From Quatrionicoccus australiensis (GTDB lineage Bacteria; Pseudomonadota; Gammaproteobacteria; Burkholderiales; Rhodocyclaceae): DNA of 64,000 nucleotides. The DNA is taken from positions 868,001-932,000 of the forward strand of contig NZ_JAHBAH010000001.1 in NCBI RefSeq assembly GCF_020510425.1, read 5' to 3'. The notes below the pieces were generated by a model. It worked only from the letters and a program-made list of their open reading frames with translations. It did not search any database and had not been told where the DNA came from. The number at the start of each line of letters is the position of its first letter. Positions within the stretch are counted from its first letter, which is position 1. Made by a program: the position numbers and the translations under genes. Of this stretch, positions 37,355 to 46,879 are shown in pieces.

Positions 37355-37914
37355 TGGACATCCTGCTCGCCATCGCCATCATGGCCCTCGGTGCCGTCGT
37401 GCTCGGCGCCCTGCTCGGCTTTGCCTCGATCAAGTTCAAGGTCGAAGGCGACCCGCTGATCGAGAAGATCGAGGCCATCCTGCCGCAGACCCAGTGCGGC
37501 CAGTGCGGCTATCCGGGTTGCAAGCCCTACGCCGAAGCCATCGCCAATGGCGATGAAATCAACAAGTGCCCGCCGGGCGGCACGGAAGGCGTGCAGCGCC
37601 TGGCCGACCTGCTCGGCCGCGAGGTCAAACCGCTCGACGCCGAAGAAAAGCCGAAGTCGGTCGCCATCATCGACGAGAACACCTGCATCGGCTGCACGCT
37701 GTGCATCCAGGCCTGCCCGGTCGACGCCATTGTCGGTGCCGCCAAGCAGATGCACACCATCATCGCGCCGCTATGTACCGGCTGCGAACTCTGCCTGCCG
37801 CCCTGCCCGGTCGAATGCATCCGGATCGAGCCGATCGGCGAAAACATCGACAACTGGAAGTGGAAATACCCGGTCGTTGAAATCAAGGCTGCGGCCACCC
37901 AAAAGGCCGCCTGA
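37354..37914 (+). CDS. rsxB: Electron transport complex subunit RsxB/RnfB, ferredoxin-like
   Basis: The 186-residue protein has an N-terminal membrane helix and an iron-sulfur domain with [13 protein letters not shown] and a later CPPGG. Two ferredoxin motifs follow, [16 protein letters not shown] and [16 protein letters not shown], for two [4Fe-4S] clusters. It carries electrons between ferredoxin and the membrane complex. It overlaps rsxA and rsxC by one base each. Confidence 0.97.
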   Translation: MDILLAIAIMALGAVVLGALLGFASIKFKVEGDPLIEKIEAILPQTQCGQCGYPGCKPYAEAIANGDEINKCPPGGTEGVQRLADLLGREVKPLDAEEKPKSVAIIDENTCIGCTLCIQACPVDAIVGAAKQMHTIIAPLCTGCELCLPPCPVECIRIEPIGENIDNWKWKYPVVEIKAAATQKAA

Positions 37915-39680
37915 TGCTGATGAACCTGTTCAAATTCAAGGGTGGCGTCAAGCCGCCGACCAACAAGACGCAATCCGTGACCCTGCCGATTGCCCAGGCG
38001 CCCTTGCCTTCGCGCCTCGTCGTGCCGCTCCACCAGAGCATCGGCGGTGTGCCGCAACCGGTTGTCCAGGCCGGCGACAAGGTCCTGAAGGGGCAGTTGA
38101 TCGGCGAGGCCGACGGCTGGATCTCGGCCGCCGTGCACGCCCCGACTTCGGGCACCGTACTCGAAGTGGCCATGCATGTGCAGCCGCACCCGTCCGGCCT
38201 CGACGCCATGTGCGTCGTCATCGAGCCGGACGGCAAGGATGAATGGATAGAACGCCAGCCCTTCGACTACGCCAACGCCGCCCCCGAGGCGGTGCGCGAA
38301 TACCTGCAGCAGTCCGGCGTCGTCGGTCTGGGCGGCGCAGTGTTCCCGACCCACGGCAAGCTGACGCCGTCGAAGACCGTGCCGATGGAAGAGCTGGTCA
38401 TCAACGGCGCCGAGTGCGAGCCCTTCATCACCTGCGACGACCTGCTGATGCGCGAACGCGCCGAGGAAGTCGTGCGCGGCATCGGTATCTTCCGCGACCT
38501 GCTGCAGCCGAAGAAGGTGCTGATCGGCATCGAGGACAACAAGCCGGAGGCCGCCGCCGCGATGCGCGCAGCGGTCGACGCACTCGGCGAATCGTTTTCC
38601 GTCGTGCCGGTGCCGACGCTTTACCCGGCCGGCGGTGCCAAGCAGCTGATTCGCGTCCTGACCGGCAAGGAAGTCCCGGCCAGCAAGCGCTCGACCGATC
38701 TCGGCGTGCAGTGTTTCAACGTCGCCACCGCCTACACCGCCTGGCGCGCCATCGCGCACGGCGAGCCGGTCGTCTCCCGCCTGGTCACGCTGTCCGGCAA
38801 TGTGCATGCGCCGCGCAATTACGAAGTGCTGATCGGCACGCCGATGGGCGAACTGCTGCAACTCGCGCAGCCGCACCCGGACACCGACGGCATCGTCATG
38901 GGCGGCCCGATGATGGGTTTCCTGGTGCCGGACGCCAATGTCCCGGTGGTCAAGGCGACCAACTGCCTGATCGCGCATTCCGACCGGATTTTCCCGCCCA
39001 AGGCGCCGGAAATGCCGTGCATCCGCTGCGGTTCGTGCGCCCAGGCCTGCCCCCACGAACTGCAACCCTTCGAGATGTACTGGTTCTCGCGCGCAAAGAA
39101 CTTCGGCAAGACGCAGGAATATCACATCTTCGACTGCATCGAATGCGGTTGCTGCTCCTTCGTCTGCCCGTCGCGCATTCCGCTCGTCCAGTATTTCCGC
39201 TTTGCCAAGAGCGAGATCTGGGCGCGCGAACGCGAAAAGAAGGCGGCCGACACCGCCAAGGAGCGTTTCGAATTCAAGCAGCTGCGCGAAGAGCGCGAAA
39301 AAGCCGAAAAGGCCGAGAAGCTTGCCAAGGCTGCCGCCGCGCAGGCCGCCAAGAAAGCGGCAGAAGCCGCTGCTGCTGCCGCAGCCGAAAACACGGACCC
39401 GGCCGCTGCGACGCCCCCCGTCGCCGAAACCGCTCCATCGACTGACGCCACTCCGGCCGTAGCGGTCGACGCCGCCCAGGAGGCCAAAAAGGCCGCCATC
39501 GCCGCTGCCATGGCGCGCGCCAAGGCGCAGCGCGAAGCCGCCCAGCCGAAAAACACCGAGGTGCTGAGCAGTGCCGCGCAACACGATGTCGCCGACATCG
39601 AAGCACGCCGCGCCGCCGCCCACCTGACCGACCCCGAGCCGGGCACGCCGCCCGCGCCGGCCAGCGAGAAAGCCGAATGA
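37914..39680 (+). CDS. rsxC: Electron transport complex subunit RsxC/RnfC
   Basis: The 588-residue peripheral subunit has the NADH/FMN region near residues 120-250 (VGLGGAVFPTHGKL, VINGAECEPFITCDDLLM) and two [4Fe-4S] motifs (CIRCGSCAQACPHELQP and CIECGCCSFVCPSRIPL). From about residue 440 it has a long Ala/Lys/Glu-rich tail, probably coiled coil, as in E. coli RsxC but shorter. The complex couples electron flow between NAD(H) and ferredoxin to ion movement and, in enteric bacteria, reduces SoxR. Confidence 0.96.
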   Translation: MLMNLFKFKGGVKPPTNKTQSVTLPIAQAPLPSRLVVPLHQSIGGVPQPVVQAGDKVLKGQLIGEADGWISAAVHAPTSGTVLEVAMHVQPHPSGLDAMCVVIEPDGKDEWIERQPFDYANAAPEAVREYLQQSGVVGLGGAVFPTHGKLTPSKTVPMEELVINGAECEPFITCDDLLMRERAEEVVRGIGIFRDLLQPKKVLIGIEDNKPEAAAAMRAAVDALGESFSVVPVPTLYPAGGAKQLIRVLTGKEVPASKRSTDLGVQCFNVATAYTAWRAIAHGEPVVSRLVTLSGNVHAPRNYEVLIGTPMGELLQLAQPHPDTDGIVMGGPMMGFLVPDANVPVVKATNCLIAHSDRIFPPKAPEMPCIRCGSCAQACPHELQPFEMYWFSRAKNFGKTQEYHIFDCIECGCCSFVCPSRIPLVQYFRFAKSEIWAREREKKAADTAKERFEFKQLREEREKAEKAEKLAKAAAAQAAKKAAEAAAAAAAENTDPAAATPPVAETAPSTDATPAVAVDAAQEAKKAAIAAAMARAKAQREAAQPKNTEVLSSAAQHDVADIEARRAAAHLTDPEPGTPPAPASEKAE

Positions 39681-40696
39681 TGTTTGCGCCCGCCCCCTAT
39701 CTGCTCAAGGACGTCAGCGTCAGCCAGGTCATGACCCAGGTCTGCATCGCGCTGGTCCCGGGTATTGCCGCCTATGCCTGGCTGGTCGGCCCGGCCATCC
39801 TGGCCCAGATCGTCATCGCCTCGCTTGCCGCCTTGCTCGCCGAAGCGCTGATGCTGCGCATCCAGGGAAAACCGCTTGCCATGTTCCTGTCGGACGGCTC
39901 GGCCGTCGTCACCGCCTGGCTGATCGCCCTCGCCTTCCCGCCGCTCGCGCCGTGGTGGCTGGTCGTCACCGGCACCGTGTTCGCCATCGTCGTCGCCAAG
40001 CAACTCTATGGCGGCCTCGGCCAGAACCCGTTCAACCCGGCAATGATCGCCTTCGCGGTCTGCATCGTCGCCTTCCCGGCCCTGATGTCGCAGTGGCCGA
40101 GCGTCGGCCTGCAACTCTCGCTGGTCGACCAGATGAACGTCATCCTCGGTTTCATGCCGCGCGTCGACGCCCTGTCCGGCGCGACGCCGCTCGATGCGAT
40201 GAAGACAGCCCTCAAGCTTGGCGAAGGTTCGGTTGATGTCGCCCACCTGCTGGCCAACCAGGACATCTACGGCAACTTCGCCGGGCGCGGCTGGGAATGG
40301 GTGGCCGTCGGCTACCTGCTCGGCGGCCTGTGGATGCTGCAGCGCAAGCTGATCACCTGGCATGTACCGACCGCCTTCATCGGCGCCCTGGTCGCGATTT
40401 CCGGTGCACTCTGGCTGTACAACCCGGCCCAGTTCGCCAGCCCGCTCTTCCACCTGTTCTCGGGTGCCGCCATGCTCGGCGCCTTCTTCATCGCCACCGA
40501 CCCGGTATCGGGCTGCACGACGCCGCGCGGCAAACTGATCTTCGGTGCCGGCTGCGGCCTGCTCGCCTACATCATCCGCGTCTTCGGCGGCTATCCGGAT
40601 GGCGTTGCCTTTGCCGTGCTGCTGCTGAACCTGTGTGCCCCGGTCATCGACCTGCTCACCCAGCCGCCCATCTTCGGCATGAAGGACAAGGCATGA
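39677..40696 (+). CDS. rsxD: Electron transport complex subunit RsxD/RnfD
   Basis: The 339-residue membrane protein has about nine helices. The covalent FMN site is visible in ALSGATPLDAM near residue 175. Other conserved stretches are GGLGQNPFNPAMIAF and FFIATDPVSGCTTPRGKLIFG. It overlaps rsxC and rsxG (ATGA at 40693). Confidence 0.96.
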   Translation: MMFAPAPYLLKDVSVSQVMTQVCIALVPGIAAYAWLVGPAILAQIVIASLAALLAEALMLRIQGKPLAMFLSDGSAVVTAWLIALAFPPLAPWWLVVTGTVFAIVVAKQLYGGLGQNPFNPAMIAFAVCIVAFPALMSQWPSVGLQLSLVDQMNVILGFMPRVDALSGATPLDAMKTALKLGEGSVDVAHLLANQDIYGNFAGRGWEWVAVGYLLGGLWMLQRKLITWHVPTAFIGALVAISGALWLYNPAQFASPLFHLFSGAAMLGAFFIATDPVSGCTTPRGKLIFGAGCGLLAYIIRVFGGYPDGVAFAVLLLNLCAPVIDLLTQPPIFGMKDKA

Positions 40697-41355
40697 GCAC
40701 CGTCAAGCAATTCTCCGCCACCGGCATGGCCGTGCGTACGGCCGCCATCCTGTTCATTTTCGTGATCATCTTCACCGGCCTGCTTTCCGGCGCCTACCTC
40801 TGGACCAAGCCGGCGATCGAGGCTTCGGCGGCCGAAGAGAAAATGAAACTGGCCGACGAGGTCCTGCCGCGCAGCGAGTACGACAATGCGCTGCTCGCCG
40901 ATGCGCTGACCTTGCCGCCGACGCCGGAACTCGGCCTGGCCGACCCGAGCACGCTGTACCGCGCCCGTCTCGGCAAACAGCCGGCCGCACTGATTTTCGA
41001 AGCGGTGGCACCGGACGGCTATGCCGGCAAGGTGCGGCTGATCATCGCGGTGCGTGCCGATGGCCGCGTCGCCGGCGTGCGCGTCACGCAGCACAAGGAA
41101 ACGCCGGGCCTGGGCGATTACGTCGAGCTCAAGAAGGACAAGAACAAGACCCGGCCGTGGATCACCCAGTTCAACGGCATGGCGCTGGCGACAGCGGTCG
41201 ACCGTGACTGGAAGGTCAAAAAGGACGGCGGTAGCATCGATTACTACGCCGGTGCCACGGTCACCCCGCGCGCCGTCGCCAAAGCCGTACTCAAGGCCGT
41301 CAAATGGGCCGAAGCCAACCGCGACCAACTGTTCGCCGAGGGAGCCGCCAAATGA
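40693..41355 (+). CDS. rsxG: Electron transport complex subunit RsxG/RnfG
   Basis: From ATG 40693 the protein is 220 residues: one membrane helix (AAILFIFVIIFTGLLSGAYLW) and a periplasmic FMN-binding domain. QHKETPGLGDYVE is conserved, and the covalent FMN Thr lies in DYYAGATVTPRAV. A longer frame beginning inside rsxD is a shadow. Confidence 0.95.
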   Translation: MSTVKQFSATGMAVRTAAILFIFVIIFTGLLSGAYLWTKPAIEASAAEEKMKLADEVLPRSEYDNALLADALTLPPTPELGLADPSTLYRARLGKQPAALIFEAVAPDGYAGKVRLIIAVRADGRVAGVRVTQHKETPGLGDYVELKKDKNKTRPWITQFNGMALATAVDRDWKVKKDGGSIDYYAGATVTPRAVAKAVLKAVKWAEANRDQLFAEGAAK

Positions 41356-42041
41356 TCACGCGTGACGAATTCAAGACCATCGCCGGCAACGGCATCTGGA
41401 AGCAGAACACCTCGATCGCCCAGATCCTTGGCCTCTGCCCGCTGCTGGCGACGACCACCAACGCCGTGAATGGCATCATGCTGTCGCTGGCGACGATCAT
41501 CGTCATGGCGATGTCGAATTTCGCCGTTGCATCGCTGCGCAACCTGATCCCGCACGAAATCCGCATCCCGGTCTTCATCCTGATCGTCGCTGCACTGGTC
41601 ACCGTCGTCGACCTGCTGTTCAACGCCAACCTGCATGAGCTTTACCTGGTGCTCGGCATCTTCATCCCGCTGATCGTCACCAACTGCATCGTGCTCGCCC
41701 GCGTCGAGGCCTTTGCCGCCAAGAATCCGCCGCTGCAATCGACCTTCGACGGCATTTTCATGGGCGTCGGCATGCTGTGGACGCTGGGCCTGCTCGGCGC
41801 CATGCGCGAATTCATCGGCAACGGCACGATACTCGGCGGTATCGACATGGTCATTCCCAGCCTGCAGCCGATCCAGATCCTGCCGGAAAGCTATCCCGGC
41901 TTCCTGCTTGCCCTGCTGCCCCCCGGTGCCTTCATCCTGCTCGGCTGCATGATCGCCTGGAAGAACTGGCTGAATGCCCGTGCCGCAGCCCGCGCCCAGG
42001 CCAAGCCGCCCGCCCCGGTCGCTACCGCTGGCTGCTGCTAG
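41352..42041 (+). CDS. rsxE: Electron transport complex subunit RsxE/RnfE
   Basis: From ATG 41352 the protein is 229 residues with six helices. LGLCPLLATTTNAVNGIMLS and FIPLIVTNCIVLARVEAFA carry the Cys that pair with those of RsxA. It closes the rsx operon. In E. coli nth follows directly; here nth is 4.8 kb away and a dispersed repeat begins 64 bp after the rsxE stop. Confidence 0.95.
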   Translation: MITRDEFKTIAGNGIWKQNTSIAQILGLCPLLATTTNAVNGIMLSLATIIVMAMSNFAVASLRNLIPHEIRIPVFILIVAALVTVVDLLFNANLHELYLVLGIFIPLIVTNCIVLARVEAFAAKNPPLQSTFDGIFMGVGMLWTLGLLGAMREFIGNGTILGGIDMVIPSLQPIQILPESYPGFLLALLPPGAFILLGCMIAWKNWLNARAAARAQAKPPAPVATAGCC

Positions 42042-42104
42042 GGACAACGCGCCAGGAATCAGGGCGGGCCAGCGCAAGCCGCTGCTTCCGGCGTCGCCTT
42101 GGTC

Positions 42105-42195
42105 GCCCTCCCCTGAGAAAGGGAGGGCTGGGAAGGGATTCAGGGCCAGGCGAAGCGATGCCGATGCCAATGCCCGAACATATGAGCACTCAGAG
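42105..42195 (-). repeat. Dispersed intergenic repeat, copy B, with hairpin
   Basis: This is the inverted counterpart of the repeat near 23290. Read on the minus strand it goes through CATATGTTCGGGCAT, TCGCTTCGCCTGGCCC and a C-rich hairpin. The hairpin (GCCCTCCC, seven-to-eight-base loop, GGGAGGGC, 42105-42128) may also stop transcripts leaving rsxE. It lies exactly at the rsx/inserted-block boundary. Confidence 0.7.
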
Positions 42196-42209
42196 ATCGC
42201 GCCCAGCCT

Positions 42210-44762
42210 CTAGGACGTCGTCGCCAGCAAGCCCTGGATTTGCCCCGCAGCTTGCGGTCGACCGTACAGAAAGCCCTGAAACTGGTCGCAACCGTGCGCC
42301 AGCAGATAATCGCGCTGCACTTCGGTTTCGACTCCTTCGGCAATCACCGACAGATCGAGTTCGTGCGCCATCGCAATCATGGCCGCCACGAGCTTGACGG
42401 CGCCGCCCGGCGCACCGATTTCGCAGACGAAGGAGCGGTCGATTTTCAGTGACTGCACCGGGAACTGGTTGAGATAACCCAGCGACGAGTAACCGGTACC
42501 GAAGTCGTCGATCGCCACATCGACCCGCATGCCATGCAAGGCATGCAGCACCCGTGCCGCATTGCCGGCATTGCGCATGAGCAGCGACTCGGTCAGCTCA
42601 AGCGCCAGCATCTCGGGCGGCAATTGGTGGCGCTGCAAGCTGGCAGCAACCAGAGCCGGCACATCCTGCTGCGCAAACTGGTGCGCCGACAGATTGACGG
42701 CCACCGGCACCGCCTGCAAGCCGGCATCGAGCCAGGCACGCTGTTGCCGGCAGACCTCATCGAGTGCCCACTCGCCCATCGCGCAGATCAGGCCGCTTTC
42801 TTCGGCAAGCGGGATGAAGCGGGTCGGCGGAATCAGGCCGTGTTCGGGATGCTGCCAGCGCATCAGCGCCTCGGCCCCGATCAGGCGACCACTCTGCGCC
42901 TCGACCTTGGGCTGGTAGTACATGGTCAGCTCCTTGCGCTCCAGCGCGCCGCGCAAGTCGTTCTCGAGCAGCAGTTCGCCGAGAGAAGTCTTGTTGGCAC
43001 CGGCCGAATAGAAGCGCACCGTATTGCGCCCCTCCTCCTTGGCCCGGTACATCGCCGCATCGGCCTTGCGCAGCAGCTCCGAAACACTCTGCCCGTCACC
43101 CGGCCAGAGCGCGATGCCGGCGCTGCCGGTCACGGTCAGGGCGTGGCCGGCGAGCAGGTAGGGCTGACCGAACACGGCCAGCAACTTGTGTGCGACGTGC
43201 ATGGCGTACTGCAACTGTTCGATCTCGGGCAGCACCACGACAAATTCGTCGCCGCCCAGACGCGACAGCGTATCGGTTTCACGCAGCACGCCGAGACCGC
43301 GCTCGGCCGCCTGAATCAGCAGGTTGTCGCCGACTTCGTGGCCAAGCGTGTCGTTGATGTTCTTGAAGCGATCGAGATCGACGAAGATGACCGCCACCTG
43401 CAGGTCGGCCCGGCGCGACTTGGCGATCGCCTGGGCAATCCGGTCTTCGAGCAGAATCCGGTTGGGCAGGCCGGTCAGCGCATCGTGGTGAGCCAGGTGA
43501 TGGATGCGCGCCTCGCTTTCCTTGCGCTCGGAGATATCGGTGAAGATGCCGATGTAGTTGCTCGCCTTGCCGGCTGCATCGCGCACCGCCGCGACCGACA
43601 GCCATTCCGGATAGATGCCGCCATCCTTGCGGCGATTCCAGATTTCGCCATGCCACTGGCCGCGCTTGAGCAGTTCCGACCACATCTGGCGGTAGTACTC
43701 GCGCCCCTGCCGCCCGGAGTTGAGCAAGGCGGGCGTCTTGCCGAGCACCTCGTCTTCGCGGTAGCCGGTAATCTGGCAAAAAGCGGGGTTGACCGCAACG
43801 ATCTTCGACTCGGCATCGGTAATCGTCATCCCCTCCGCGGCGCTGGTGAACACCTGAGCATACAGGCGCAGCCCTTCTTCGGCCTCGCGTTGCGCTTCAT
43901 AGCGCTGCAGCAGATCGCGCCGATCACGATTGATCCGCTCAATGGCATACATCACGTAGAGCACCAACAGCACCGAGACGGCGTAGAGCAGTTGCCGGTA
44001 ATAGCCGGCGAGCCGTTGCGATGCCTCGTGGCCGTCGGTGTAGAGCCGGGTCAGCTCCTCGCTCACCCGGGCCGTCGGCGAATTCATGATGCGAAAAGCC
44101 AGACGGTCAACCTCCGGGCGCCGTCCGATGATCGCCCGGGCATGCACCAGCAGGTGCGCCGGCGACAATTCGCCGAAAGCCGGCAGTTCCAGCTTCTGGA
44201 TGCGGGCAAGCTCCAGCTTCAGCTTATCGACATCCTCGCGCTCCGGCCCCTGACCGAAAGTCAGCACGGAACGGACAAAATGATCGAGTTCTGGCGGTCG
44301 ACCGCTACCGAGCTTCTCCAGATAGGTCTCGGCAGCCAGCGGAAAGTAATGCAGCGAATTGCGCAGGACGGAGTTGCTGCGCTGGAACTGGTCGATGTCC
44401 TCTTCCTTGAGCCGTTGCGCGGCACGCAGTTCATTGAGCTTGTCATGCAGTTGCGGCAGGTCATCCGCCGGCACCCAGGCCGGAAAACGCCCGATATTCG
44501 GCTGTTCGCTGCGGATTTCCTGAACCAGTCGGACCAGCGGATCGTAGTTGTGCATCAGGTCCGAATAGCTGCCGAGCACGGCGACATTGAGCTCGACATC
44601 GGCCTGCTGCACGCGGCGCAGCGACTGCATGTAGGCATAGTGGCCTTCCGGCGAAACCTCTCCGGCCCGCAGGAAAAGCCAGGTCAGCAAGGCAATCAGG
44701 GCGACAAAACCAAGACTCAGCCCCATCCACAATCCGCAGCGGCAACGCTGGATCAGCTTCAT
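42210..44762 (-). CDS. Membrane PAS-GGDEF-EAL protein with all-helical sensor domain
   Basis: From ATG 44762 the protein is 850 residues. Helices near residues 15-35 and 265-285 enclose a long helical periplasmic domain. Its start (RRVQQADVELNVAVLGSYSDL, then HNYDPLV) resembles the DAHL sensor family. PAS (about 315-430) is followed by GGDEF (FVDLDRFKNINDTLGHEVGD, RLGGDEF) and EAL (GAEALMRW, LELTES, DDFGTGYSSLGYL, AEGVET). Both catalytic sets are intact, so it may make and break c-di-GMP. Its ATG overlaps the stop of the dihaem peroxidase gene (ATGA), a pairing that suggests redox or peroxide sensing. Confidence 0.9.
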   Translation of the reverse strand: MKLIQRCRCGLWMGLSLGFVALIALLTWLFLRAGEVSPEGHYAYMQSLRRVQQADVELNVAVLGSYSDLMHNYDPLVRLVQEIRSEQPNIGRFPAWVPADDLPQLHDKLNELRAAQRLKEEDIDQFQRSNSVLRNSLHYFPLAAETYLEKLGSGRPPELDHFVRSVLTFGQGPEREDVDKLKLELARIQKLELPAFGELSPAHLLVHARAIIGRRPEVDRLAFRIMNSPTARVSEELTRLYTDGHEASQRLAGYYRQLLYAVSVLLVLYVMYAIERINRDRRDLLQRYEAQREAEEGLRLYAQVFTSAAEGMTITDAESKIVAVNPAFCQITGYREDEVLGKTPALLNSGRQGREYYRQMWSELLKRGQWHGEIWNRRKDGGIYPEWLSVAAVRDAAGKASNYIGIFTDISERKESEARIHHLAHHDALTGLPNRILLEDRIAQAIAKSRRADLQVAVIFVDLDRFKNINDTLGHEVGDNLLIQAAERGLGVLRETDTLSRLGGDEFVVVLPEIEQLQYAMHVAHKLLAVFGQPYLLAGHALTVTGSAGIALWPGDGQSVSELLRKADAAMYRAKEEGRNTVRFYSAGANKTSLGELLLENDLRGALERKELTMYYQPKVEAQSGRLIGAEALMRWQHPEHGLIPPTRFIPLAEESGLICAMGEWALDEVCRQQRAWLDAGLQAVPVAVNLSAHQFAQQDVPALVAASLQRHQLPPEMLALELTESLLMRNAGNAARVLHALHGMRVDVAIDDFGTGYSSLGYLNQFPVQSLKIDRSFVCEIGAPGGAVKLVAAMIAMAHELDLSVIAEGVETEVQRDYLLAHGCDQFQGFLYGRPQAAGQIQGLLATTS

Positions 44763-45790
44763 TTGAGCAGAGCCCCCTGCCACTCGCCATTCAGCGTACC
44801 GAGGAAGGCCACAAGGGCTTGGACATCCTGATCCGACAGCTCACGCCCCAGCTGGTAACGCCCCATGACCCTGACCGCCTTGTCCAGCGTTGGCGCCGAA
44901 CCATCATGAAAATACGGCGCCGTCAGCACGACGTTGCGCAGGCTGGGCACCTTGAAGACATGCCGATCCTCTTCGCGCTGCGTGACGTTGTAACGGCCCA
45001 AATCGCTCTTGTTGAGCGGTCGACCGCTGAAGTAGTCGCCCAGCACGCCAAACTTCTGATACATGTTGCCGCCAATCAGTGCCCCCTGGTGACAACTGAC
45101 GCAGCCGAGTTCGCGAAAGCGCCGGTAGCCCTCGACCTCGAGCTCGGTCAGGACTTCGCGGTGCCCCTGCAAATAGCGGTCGAAACGGGAATTGACAGTG
45201 ACCAGCGAACGTTCGAAAGTGGCGATCGCATCGGCAATATTGGCTGCAGTCAGGCCATCCGGATAGGCCAGGGTGAATTCCCTGACGAATGTCTCATCCT
45301 GACCGAGCCGGGCCAGCACCTCGGCCCAGTTGCTGCCCATCTCGATCGGGTTATGGATCGGCCCGGCGGCCTGCTCCTCGAGATTGGCGGCACGCCCGTC
45401 CCAGAACTGGACGAAGCTCAACCCACTGTTGAAAACCGTCGGTGTATTGATGCTGCCGACCGCCCCACCGATGCCCAGCGCAAAACGCCGACCATCGGCA
45501 CCACCGCGCGCGTAGTCATGGCAGGAGACGCAAGCCACCGTATTGTCGGCCGACAGGCGCTTGTCTTCGAACAAGCGGCGCCCCAGGGCAACCCGTTCGA
45601 CCGGCAAGTCGAGGACCGGCAAAGGCAGGATCGGCAGGGTCGTATCCAGGTTGGCCAGCGAAACGCTGCTGGCCGGCCGTGCCGGCAATTCGGCCTGGCT
45701 ATCCCAAGGCAAGCCAAACCAGTTGACGGCCCCGAGAACCAGCAAAAGAAACACAGCAAACAGCAGCCGATACAACCAAGAGAATTTCAT
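44759..45790 (-). CDS. Dihaem cytochrome c peroxidase (CcpA/MauG family)
   Basis: The 343-residue protein has an N-terminal membrane anchor or uncleaved signal (LYRLLFAVFLLLVLGAVNWFG) and two CXXCH haem sites, CVSCHDYARGG near residue 87 and CVSCHQGALIGG near 230. Family motifs LGRRLFEDKRLSADNTVAC, NTPTVFNSGLSFVQFWDGRA and KVPSLRNVVLTAPYFHDG are present. It should reduce hydrogen peroxide in the periplasm, or oxidise a partner as MauG does. It is co-translated with the GGDEF-EAL gene. Confidence 0.92.
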   Translation of the reverse strand: MKFSWLYRLLFAVFLLLVLGAVNWFGLPWDSQAELPARPASSVSLANLDTTLPILPLPVLDLPVERVALGRRLFEDKRLSADNTVACVSCHDYARGGADGRRFALGIGGAVGSINTPTVFNSGLSFVQFWDGRAANLEEQAAGPIHNPIEMGSNWAEVLARLGQDETFVREFTLAYPDGLTAANIADAIATFERSLVTVNSRFDRYLQGHREVLTELEVEGYRRFRELGCVSCHQGALIGGNMYQKFGVLGDYFSGRPLNKSDLGRYNVTQREEDRHVFKVPSLRNVVLTAPYFHDGSAPTLDKAVRVMGRYQLGRELSDQDVQALVAFLGTLNGEWQGALLK

Positions 45791-45828
45791 GCCCCCATTA
45801 TCCTTGAAGCCCTCTCCGGTAACCAGAT

Positions 45829-46788
45829 TCAGGTAGCCAAAACCACCCGGTTCCTGCCTTGCGCCTTGGCCATGTAACAGGCCTCGTCAGCTCGGTTGAT
45901 CAAGGCATTTTCACTTTCCCCAACCCGGAATTCCGCCGCGCCGATACTGACCGTGCACATCGCCTGATCGCCCGGCACATTTCTGCTCGCAATCGACAAA
46001 CGCAAGCGTTCGGCAAGCAGGACCGCAGCATCCAGCCCAATCTCGGGCAGGAGAACGACAAATTCCTCGCCGCCATAACGAAAGGCCTGGTCCGAGGCAC
46101 GCAGGGAAAGGCTGATCAGTCGCGCCAACGTCTGCAAGACGAGATCGCCCTCGATATGTCCACGGCTATCGTTGATCTGCTTGAAATGATCGCAATCGAT
46201 GACGAGCAGCGAAAGTGGCCGGCCATGCCGGGCGCAGCGCCCGATTTCACCGGGCAGGCACTGGTGCAGGCGGCGCCGGTTGAACAGGCCGGTCAGCGGG
46301 TCGGTGACGCTGAGCAGGCGGTAGCGCTCTTCGCTCTCGCGCAAGGCATCTTCGGCGCGGTGGCGCTCGGTGACGTCCTGCAGGGTTTCAATGGCGCCGA
46401 TCAGTTCGCCGGCGGCATTGCGCAAGGGGGCCGCCGTGAAGTACAGCCAGCGGCCTCCCTCGCCGAAGGCCGGGAAAAAATCCTCGGCCTCGAAGGCCCC
46501 CTCGATCAACGCCGAACGCCTGAATTTGCCGTGATAAAACTCGTCGACCGCTCCTTCGAGCGCATCGCTGACGATCAGGTCGGCCATGATCGGACGCGGC
46601 TGCGGATAAAAGGCCCGCCATTGCTCGGTGCGGCCGATCATCTCGGATGCCGGCACGCCGGTCAATACCGCACAGGCGCGATTCCAGTGCGTCACCCGGT
46701 GCTGCGCATCGATAACGATGCTGGCCACCGGATTCCCCTCTACAATCTGGGAGAGGATTAGATTATCACCGGGGATTGTGGTCGCCAC
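45829..46788 (-). CDS. Cytoplasmic PAS-GGDEF diguanylate cyclase
   Basis: The 319-residue protein has no membrane helix. A PAS domain occupies residues about 10-135 (IVEGNPVASIVIDAQHRVTHWNRACAVLTG), then GGDEF (DPLTGLFNRRRLHQCL, IDCDHFKQINDSRGHIEGD, YGGEEFVVLLPE). GGEEF is an active variant. It starts at GTG with AAGGA about ten bases upstream. It lies 38 bp ahead of the peroxidase gene on the same strand and diverges from nth, so it may head a three-gene signalling/redox unit. Confidence 0.9.
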   Translation of the reverse strand: MATTIPGDNLILSQIVEGNPVASIVIDAQHRVTHWNRACAVLTGVPASEMIGRTEQWRAFYPQPRPIMADLIVSDALEGAVDEFYHGKFRRSALIEGAFEAEDFFPAFGEGGRWLYFTAAPLRNAAGELIGAIETLQDVTERHRAEDALRESEERYRLLSVTDPLTGLFNRRRLHQCLPGEIGRCARHGRPLSLLVIDCDHFKQINDSRGHIEGDLVLQTLARLISLSLRASDQAFRYGGEEFVVLLPEIGLDAAVLLAERLRLSIASRNVPGDQAMCTVSIGAAEFRVGESENALINRADEACYMAKAQGRNRVVLAT

Positions 46789-46879
46789 AAGAACGCCATC
46801 CTTCTCTGTCGGTTAGAATGTTTTACGACCAATATCCGCCTTTAGTCATAGCCTGACAACCCTGCAGTGCAGCAATTCC

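Noticed and set aside
44762..44783. Upstream start adding seven residues to the GGDEF-EAL protein
   Set aside because: The ATG at 44762 overlaps the peroxidase stop as ATGA and directly precedes the membrane helix.
42534..44831. Long open frame (765 codons) opposite the GGDEF-EAL gene
   Set aside because: Shadow composition; the opposite strand has intact PAS, GGDEF and EAL motifs.
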